This document shows, in pieces, positions 55,040 through 62,000 of a DNA stretch of 62,000 nt; positions within the stretch are counted from its first letter, which is position 1, and each line of letters opens with the position of its first letter. A program made the translations under genes and the position numbers. Under the pieces are notes generated by a model, which had not been told where the DNA came from, searched no databases, and saw nothing but the letters and a program-made list of their open reading frames with translations. The stretch comes from Adiantum capillus-veneris (lineage: Eukaryota; Streptophyta; Polypodiopsida; Polypodiales; Pteridaceae), in assembly GCA_014529385.2 (NCBI GenBank), contig CM043947.1, forward strand, positions 127,936,891 to 127,998,890. The letters are read 5' to 3'.

Positions 55040-58000
55040 ACAATATTTGTGGCTTTAAGAGATCTCTCTCTCATCCTCGCATAACTCAGCATAACTTCCT
55101 ATATCTATATAGAGCTCTCCGTTTAAACACATATCCTCTGTTTCATTTTGTAGCTCCTCTGCATGCACCCCATATAGAGTAGTAGCATCTTGATGCTCGT
55201 CTGGCACCACCGCAGCGGCTTCTGATTGAGCATCTTCTCTGATCTCCTCCATTGATGCCGTTGTGATTGGCACATGGTAGCCTTCATACGTCCTTGCACT
55301 ACGAGGGGCTACCTCTATGACGTACCACCAGTTTGATGTAGACTTTGTAGGATGAAATATTACCTGCCAGAGCCACATAACTTACATGAGAGCTTTCAAG
55401 CACATAACTTGTAAAAGGGGGATGTTAACTATTTACATACTTACTTGTTCACAATGCTCTGGTAGTACGAAAGTGTCTCATAGTTCAGTCCATTTCTTAG
55501 TAGAATCCACCTCAAGAAAACCAGACTCTCCTCTACGCACAGTAGCGTTGCGACCCTCCATGATTATCTTGAACCATTGCACGTCGAACAAGTCGACAAA
55601 AAATCCTCTGTAATCGATCCTCAAAATCTCTTGCAGCGTGCCGAAGTAAGTGAGTTCCACCACCACAGGATCTGCATCAGAGGAACGTCGTCGACTAGAC
55701 TGTTCAAATTTTGCTATGATTCCACAATCTTGAGTAAAACGCTTTTTGTCGATCCGTTCCACCCTAAAATGTCGACCTTTACACCATGCTGCTGTGTATG
55801 ACTTATACTACAACGAACAAAGATTATGAGTGGCCGTTCAAACGTTTAGAAATAAAGTCACTAGCATGTCGTACATTGCAAACTTACCTTGGTCGCGCAA
55901 CCCCGAGAGTACTCCCACTCTTCCTCAGTCACTTCGTCACCGCATTGTTGTGCGCTTTTCAATTGGTTGTGCAACCATCTTAAGCTCATGAAGGTTGGTA
56001 GGCTCTCCAGACCCGTCGGATAGTGCATCGATGGTCGTCTTCCCCGTCTCCACTCGATTCGTGCCCTTTGTCGCTCTTGCTTTGCATCCTCATATTGTGA
56101 AATCCACTTTTGCATCACTGGATTGTGAAGCATGCAAAATCGGTTGATTTTAGCCTCTAGATGTTCAGTCATCTTCTTCTCAACACCGAGATTGCACATG
56201 ACAATCCCAGATATGCGCTCATCATCTATGGTTCGCCATAGCGTGTCCCGGGCTTTATCAAATCCGTCTAGCCACTCTCCAATGTACACTAGGGACTCTG
56301 ATACCAACCAACCTTCTGCCATGCTACCCTCCGGACGTGCCTTTTGACGCACATATCCCTTAAGCGTTTTCATGAAACGTTCTAAGAAGAACATCCATCT
56401 GGAATGAACTGTGCCAGCTATTTCCACCTCATCAACTATGTGAACAAGAAGATGCACCTGAATGGTTAGCATGGTAGTAGGAAAATGTTTCTCAAACATG
56501 CACACAAGCTCCGCAGCATTTAGTTTGGCGAATGGTATGGAGTCTACGTTGATCTCCTTTTGTGAGATCCATTGCACCAGCTTTGCAAGTTTGTAGATTG
56601 TGTTACGGATGTCGAGAGACAAACATCCCTCAATGGCAACCGGTAAAATAAACTGTAAAGTATGTGCAGCAATGATATTAAAGTCCACATTTTATGCAAT
56701 GATATTAAAGTCCACTATGAACGTACCTGACACATTTTATGCCAATCGTGTGACTTCAAACCGGTAAGCTTTCCTTCTTTAGTAAAACACGTTCGGAGCG
56801 AGTGCATTACGCCAGTGGGGGTCCGCAAAGATCGAATGGTCTCTTTTACTTTGCGTTCTTGGGCTCCTGTGAAAATCCATGGTGCTTTAGGGAGTTTTAT
56901 CGATCCATCAGACGCTGTTTGCGGCCAATATTGCTCCATACGATCCACATTTCTAAGGTCAACTCTGGCTCCCAAAGTATCTTTCTTGCCGGTCAGATGG
57001 TCCCATAGTAGATTACCCACATTCTTGAATATGTGCATTGGATCGAGCAAGTGATTGATCATGAGTCGGGGCCAGTATGGTAACTCGTACCATAGAGATA
57101 GTCTCTTCATCCCTGGAGGCAATCCGTCATCGCACATCTCCTTTTGCTCTAACCATGCTTGTGCAGACATCCTTGGTGGCTCTCTTCCCAAAAAGCCGTC
57201 GCGTAACACATGATTCTCTGGAAGATACGCTTGATGACCTTCGTAGATTTGCTTCTTCAGTGAGGGCGCCCTACGTGCATTCAGTCTAGGTCCACATGTG
57301 ACACATGCTCTGTATCCGCTTGTTTGAAGCCCTGCATGTATACACATGATAATAGATCAACTATGGGAAAAAACAAGATTTACAGTGTCTGAGTGAGGAG
57401 TGTCAATAGATCACCTGAGCATTCTGTTAGCCCGGGATAGTCATGCATGGTCCACATTAGAATGCCTCTGATCAAAGCATTCCGTCGTCCTGTGTGTCGG
57501 CTCATATCCACCACCTCTATGCCAATCCACAATTGTTGTAGCTCTTCCAATAGTGGACGAAGATACACATCCATATTCTCCACTTTATATCGCCCTGGCA
57601 CAATCAAGCTTAGCCATAGGTGCCCCTTCTTCGTAGTCAACCACGGGGGAATGTTGTAGTTGACGATGACAACGGGCCATACACTGTAAGATGTTGATCT
57701 TTGACCAAATGGATTTACGCCATCCATAGCCAGGCCTAAGCGCAAATTTCGAGCTTCCCTGGCAAAATCCGACCATGTTCCATCTATATGTTTCCAGGCT
57801 GCGCAATCTGCAGGAATTCGTAGCACACCATCCGAAGATTTATTCTCCTCATGCCATGATGCTAGGGCGGCCATGGACTTACATTCGAAGAAATGCTTGA
57901 TGCGAGGAAGCAGAGGAAAATGTCGCAAAACCTTTTGTGGAATTTTTGTCCCGTGGAGATCTACTCGATATCTTTCGGAATCACATTTCGGACACTTCTC

Positions 58001-58782
58001 CATGTCTATGTATTCCCCTCTGAAAAGAATGCAGTCATTAGGACAAGCGTGGATAGAATTGTAATCCATCCCCAAGTTTCGCAAAATCTTTCTTGCTTCA
58101 TCTCGGGAATCTGGCATCACATTGTCAGCTGGTAGTATGTGCTCTTTAAGCAATCTACACAACATAAAAATACGATACAGTCGTGTAAAAATCTATCAGA
58201 TCATTATACATTTAGAGTTTTATTAAAGTAAACTAATTGTAATAGATCACCTGAAAAGCGCTGTGACGCTAGTGTCACTCCATCCAAACTTTGCCTGCAT
58301 GTTGAGAAGAACCAGGAGTGCTTTCAATCTAACATACGTGCTCCATTATACAATGGCGTATCGGCTTCACTTTTCATATCATCATAGATAAGCCTTTCTG
58401 AATCCATGATCGTCTCGATCATTTCATCAATCTCGGGCTCAAACATTGCCTCGTTGGGAATGTGCTCTGCATGATCATCCCCCGAGCTGTCAGAGGCTAC
58501 ATCTTGTGGCCTCACATATGCTGCTTGACCAAAGCGCCTGCGAACACGTCTATTGGGTTGCAAGATTGCTGCTTGTTGGACAGCGTCAGAGTCGGACGAG
58601 TTATAATTGGCAACAACTCGATCTATAATAGATGGATCGAACTCGCCAAATTTGCGAACGTGCTGCAAAGAAACACGTCTTGTTCGTCGCACAGCATGCT
58701 TGCATTGATTACAAGGACATAAGACCCTCGTTGAGAGATAGGTGTTTCGGTTGGACGGTCCCACATCCTCGTCACTACTCAT
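55040..58782 (-). CDS. CACTA tnp2-type transposase (TnpD)
   Basis: The start at 58782 (MSSDEDVGPSNRNTYL) leads to the Cys-rich transposase-associated domain (VLCPCNQCKHAVRR). A TGA lies near 58323 before KALLVLLNMQAKFGWSD, then an intron (donor CAG/GTGATC, acceptor TGTGTAG). The tnp2 core spans 58160-56728: IHACPNDCILFRGEY, CPKCDSERYRVD, RLGLAMDGVNPFG (first Asp), HDYPGLTECSG, intron, GYRACVTCGPRL, INHLLDPMHIFKNVG (second Asp). The next exon (56652-55885) is DUF4218-like: VHLLVHIVDEVEIAG, RWMFFLERFMKTLKGYV (likely Glu). The end (55762-55055) is DUF4216-like (DVQWFKIIMEGR, NWWYVIEVAP). It cuts and moves the element. Confidence 0.9.
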
Positions 58783-58841
58783 AATGAGGATAAAAATCTT
58801 ATAACCTGGACAACAAATTTAATATTCTATTGGCATTCTTC

Positions 58842-58903
<62 letters not shown>

Positions 58904-59320
58904 ACCTCACATTCTCTAGTCATGTCCAATCCCCGCACACCTCGGTCTAGAGGTGCACGGAGATCAGAACCACCGGGTTATAATCTCGTCTTTATTGGTC
59001 AATACCTATATTTGTGGGTACAAGAAATCTACAGACCCACGTCTACATGATACTGCATGTAGTGGACAAAACCCCTTTGCCTCTTCTCTAGCTGTAGCAC
59101 TTCACAGCATCTTAACATCTTTTCACAGTAGATCTTTTCACTGTTCGTCTAACTCTAAACTCTAAATCGTAAGTAATTCTTGCGTGGACTCGATCTAACG
59201 TAAATAAGCGTAAATCTAACTAAAAATAAACATAAATCTAATTTAACGTAAGTCTACATCTAACCTAATCTTTAACGTCTTTTGGGATAGTTTCCTATGA
59301 CGTTAAAACTCGCTTCTTCT

Positions 59321-59351
<31 letters not shown>

Positions 59352-60440
59352 ACCTAAATAAACCTAAGTCTAATCTAATATAACATAAATCTAAATCTAA
59401 CGTAATTTATGTTATATTAAAAATAAAGAACTAAACTAACAGGGATTATAAGAACCTTAAAACTGATTTAACACATAATTTTTCACATAACTCGGCAAGA
59501 GTTGGCATTCTCATCACTAAAGATGTGAGAGTTAACTTCCGGCGGTGACGCTCCCTCATCTCCATCCACATCTGACGACAACAATTGGCCCTTTAGACCG
59601 TTCTTGCTCTTGTTACTAGCTTTGAAGTTGCTGTTGAATGACTAGAGGTTGTCTAGATGGTCATTGTGTCGGGGATGTAGTGACTCTTGCCGCCCTGAAG
59701 ATCCACCTTCTTCCCTATCTTCTGAAGACATTTCACCAGTACTTTTGGATCGACGGAGCCCACCATGAGTGAAGGCAGCAATACCCTATATTCCATTGAG
59801 GGCTTTCTTCACCCGCTTCATGCAGGCATCGCAGTCTATGGAGACCTAAATCTAATCTAATATAACGTAAATCTAAATCTAGCGTAAATAAACATAAATC
59901 TAATCTAATTTAACTTAAATAAACCTAAATCTAATTTAACGTAAGTCTACATCTAACCTAATCTTTAACGTCTTTTAGGATAGTTTCCTACGACGTTATA
60001 ACTCTCTTCTTCTTGTGTGTGTGCGCGTGTGTGGATGTGTGTGCCAATAAAAAGAGATAAATGGTATAAACTTTCTATCACCCATGCCAAGTATGATAGA
60101 TTGGTTATGCCATTTCCCTCTTGAATAATAGGTCTTGAGTTCAACTCCTCGTCGGCTAGATCTTTAGGTCTTTTAATTTTAATTAGTTTCCTACGACGTT
60201 AAATTAGTTTCTCTCTCTTTCTCTCTCAATGTGTGTGTGTTTTTTTGGATCCTATGCATGTTTTCTCTCTCTTTTCCTCTCTCAATGTGTGCGTTTTTTG
60301 TTTATGCATGTTCTCTCTCTCTTTTCCTCTCTCAATGCGTGCGTTTTTTGTTTATGCATGCTCTCTCTCTCTTTTCCTCTCTCAATGTGTGTGCATTCTT
60401 TGTTGATGTATGTGTGTGTGCGTTTTTGTTTATGTTTGTA

Positions 60441-60488
<48 letters not shown>

Positions 60489-60495
60489 AACACTA

Positions 60496-60528
<33 letters not shown>

Positions 60529-60603
60529 AAGAGGGGAAGGGAACATGAGAGTGAGGAGAGGGAAGGAGCATACCTGGCTCTCCTTCCTCTCCTCGTGTGT
60601 GTG

Positions 60604-60654
<51 letters not shown>

Positions 60655-60774
60655 AGAAGAAAAAGAGAGAGAGAGAGAGAGGGAGAGCGTTACCTGCTCC
60701 TTGCTTGAGGGCGCCGAAAAACTCAGATCTAAGATTTGAGTTTTTGGGCGCGCTCTGTTATTTTTTTACCCCAG
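58783..60774. other. CACTA 5' non-coding region with repeats
   Basis: No supported gene. It holds a (TC)n run (58843-58902), two related segments of about 90 bp (59232-59325 and about 59930-60018; both with GTAAGTCTACATCTAACC and TCTTCTTGTGTGTG), a tRNA-like stretch (60080-60165), a threefold CTCTCTCTTTTCCTCTCTCAATG minisatellite (60262-60390; unit read in pieces), and (CT)n, (GT)n and (GA)n runs at 60444-60684. The frames over these runs are accidental. Confidence 0.75.
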
Positions 60775-60885
60775 TCGGCGTCGCTATGAGCGTCGCTATG
60801 CGCGTCGCAAATTTCTTTGGAAATTTGCGACGCGCATAGCGATGCTCATAGCGACGCCGGGATTTTTTTTTTTGAGCGTCGCTAA
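60775..60885. repeat. CACTA right subterminal repeats
   Basis: GCGTCGCTAT units run up to GCGTCGCAAATTTC and are mirrored as GAAATTTGCGACGC beyond a short centre near 60815, giving a hairpin-capable arm like that at the left end. Confidence 0.9.
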
Positions 60886-60906
60886 TATGAATAGCCTCTT
60901 GTAGTG

Positions 60907-61292
60907 TGTGCTTTATGAATTGCACCATATTTGGCATACATGTTGACCAAGGCAATGCCAAGCACGATGTTTTCTTTCAACAACCCCTGACTAACAATAT
61001 CATCGTGTATGTTTTTGTATGTATTAGCATCTTGTATAATGCCACATGCTTTCAAGGTGCAAGTGTATGTGATTACATCTAAAGAGATGCCTCTCTCTGC
61101 ATTTATTGTAAACAACACTCTCTCTTTTTGCATCTGACCATGACCTTGCTCAACATATCCTGCAATCAATGCACTCCATGAGGCTACATTGCTTCTGAAG
61201 AAACACTTGGACAGACACCCTCGCTCGCTCTTACCATGACACACATGGTATTGATAAGGAGTGCCATAAAGTGTCACTTCACTTTTACTCAA
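60907..61292 (-). pseudogene. PPR gene fragment, upstream of the CACTA insertion
   Basis: The minus-strand frame reads NVASWSALIAGYVEQGHGQ, then SLDVITYTCTLKACGIIQ, NTYKNIHDDIVSQGLL and IVLGIALVNMYAKYGAIHKA, the PLS-type pentatricopeptide repeat series of plant organelle RNA-binding proteins. Only about three repeats remain. Upstream (above 61200) the text SERGCLSKCFF is not a repeat. The frame ends at the CACTA junction, and its continuation is on the other side at 52715-52827. Whether it was ever a full gene here is unknown; it may be a retro-copied or duplicated fragment. Confidence 0.8.
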
Positions 61293-62000
61293 TGCTGAAA
61301 ATAAAACATAGGATTGAACCTAATTCCTAAAGTTTGGTATTTAATGTATGCAGCTACATACCAATTTAGATTGATATACATATGCCATATTGATATACAT
61401 TTGGGTGCTTACATATCAACAAAACTTCAAGCATTGAAAAAACATCTTTAACATCCTCAATTACATGCATGCAAAGTGTGGCAAAAGCTTTAGGAATAGG
61501 AGTAGGCGCAAATGCCACAATCGACTACTTAAAGATATAGATAGATAACCTTAGACAGTCTAATTTCACAGATAATGCTAATGTTATTAGCTGGAATCTG
61601 AGAAGATTTGACTTGTTTCCACCTCCAAACCTGCCTTCAGATTCACCAATAAAAAAAGGCAAACCTAGATTCGAGCTGTGAAACATTCTTCCTCCTAAGC
61701 CATGCAATTGAATGCCCGTGCTACACTGCAGATACAACTTTATTTATTCTAAAGAAAATATCCAAGCCCCTCGTCTCCATGAGCGCATGTCCCCTTCGTC
61801 CTAGTGCGGTGGACGATTCCATTGCGGTGGCTCATGCTAGGTGGTGCTCAAGCGTCTGTCCAGTTGCTCGTCCCACAATACTGACGACGCTACTTGTTGA
61901 CGACGCACAACACTATAGCATGTCGCCAACTACTGTGGTAATGTTGCTGCCGACAACGCAGTAAAGTTGATGTTGATTGTAGCATACTCGCTCCACTCTC
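61293..62000. other. Right end of the window, no gene seen
   Basis: Nothing coding is supported. The short frames at 61525-61737 and 61779-61964 have no recognisable motif. GACGACGC occurs several times near 61880-61910. Confidence 0.6.

Larger units (their letters stand above)
52828..60906 (-). mobile_element. CACTA (En/Spm-type) transposon, nearly complete
   Basis: The left end is CACTACAAGAGG and the right end CCTCTTGTAGTG, a perfect 12-bp TIR, flanked by TGT on both sides (52825-52827, 60907-60909), the 3-bp duplication of CACTA elements. Both subterminal regions carry many GCGTCGCTAT/ATAGCGACGC units in both orientations. Two minus-strand genes are present, a tnp2-type transposase (58782-55040) and a TnpA-like protein (54800-53490). 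It sits in a PPR pseudogene. Total 8079 bp. Confidence 0.96.

Noticed and set aside
59200-59960. Telomere-like AAACCTAAAT and TAAATCTAAC repeats
   Set aside because: The units are irregular and do not form arrays of CCCTAAA. They lie inside the CACTA element and are A/T-rich low-complexity sequence.
60229-60708. Long frame of Leu/Ser/Cys/Val
   Set aside because: It is made by CT and GT dinucleotide runs and has no protein-like composition elsewhere.
1-62000. CRISPR arrays, bacterial operons or origins
   Set aside because: No regularly spaced direct repeats with unique spacers occur, and all families present are eukaryotic.

Overview
The window is nuclear DNA from a land plant and consists almost wholly of nested transposable elements. 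Plant-type families are explicit: a Ty1/copia element primed by initiator Met-tRNA, chromodomain Ty3/Gypsy elements, a CACTA element with tnp2-type transposase, an L1-type LINE remnant, a Helitron with an RPA gene, and a pentatricopeptide-repeat (PPR) fragment. The PPR wording and the many long dinucleotide repeats remind me of fern genomes; that is an impression, not a proof. No intact host gene was found.

Layout. (1) 1-31043 is one old Ty3/Gypsy chromovirus (G1, + strand) cut into four pieces. The cuts are: a second Gypsy (G2, 2107-12584); a 9.8-kb terminal-inverted-repeat (TIR) DNA element with a TA target duplication (13399-23220); and a minus-strand, pol-less LTR element with 2-kb LTRs (24009-30427). 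Two copies of a 1336-bp element flanked by TTAA sit inside these insertions (8185-9520 in G2; 21060-22395 in the TA element). At most junctions, skipping the insertion plus one target duplication returns the host reading frame, which fixes the boundaries to the base. (2) 31276-33466 is an internally deleted LINE with a 14-bp target duplication. (3) 33481-38400 is spacer with microsatellites and tandem duplications. (4) 38432-51419 is a decayed Helitron coding an RPA-like protein, Rep, helicase and an endonuclease. It is split in its RPA exon by a young copia element (38720-43947, TSD TTAAT). (5) 52828-60906 is a well-preserved CACTA element (TSD TGT) inserted in a PPR pseudogene whose halves lie on either side.

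The most unusual object is the 9.8-kb TA-flanked element. Its two convergent sets of genes include a BAH-like domain protein, a protein of unknown type, a multi-exon minus-strand gene with a possible DDE-type core, and a clear divergent histone H3 fold. A 28-bp inverted repeat is shared by the plus-strand gene and the H3 gene in the same reading phase. Between the repeats lies a 169-bp near-perfect palindrome. I cannot assign this element to a named superfamily.

The elements interact only by nesting, with one exception. G2 and the pol-less LTR element share the candidate primer-binding site and the polypurine tract, so a G2-like element could supply enzymes to the pol-less one. Many of the disabling stops are TAG or TGA where CAG or CGA is expected, as decay by deamination of methylated cytosine would give.
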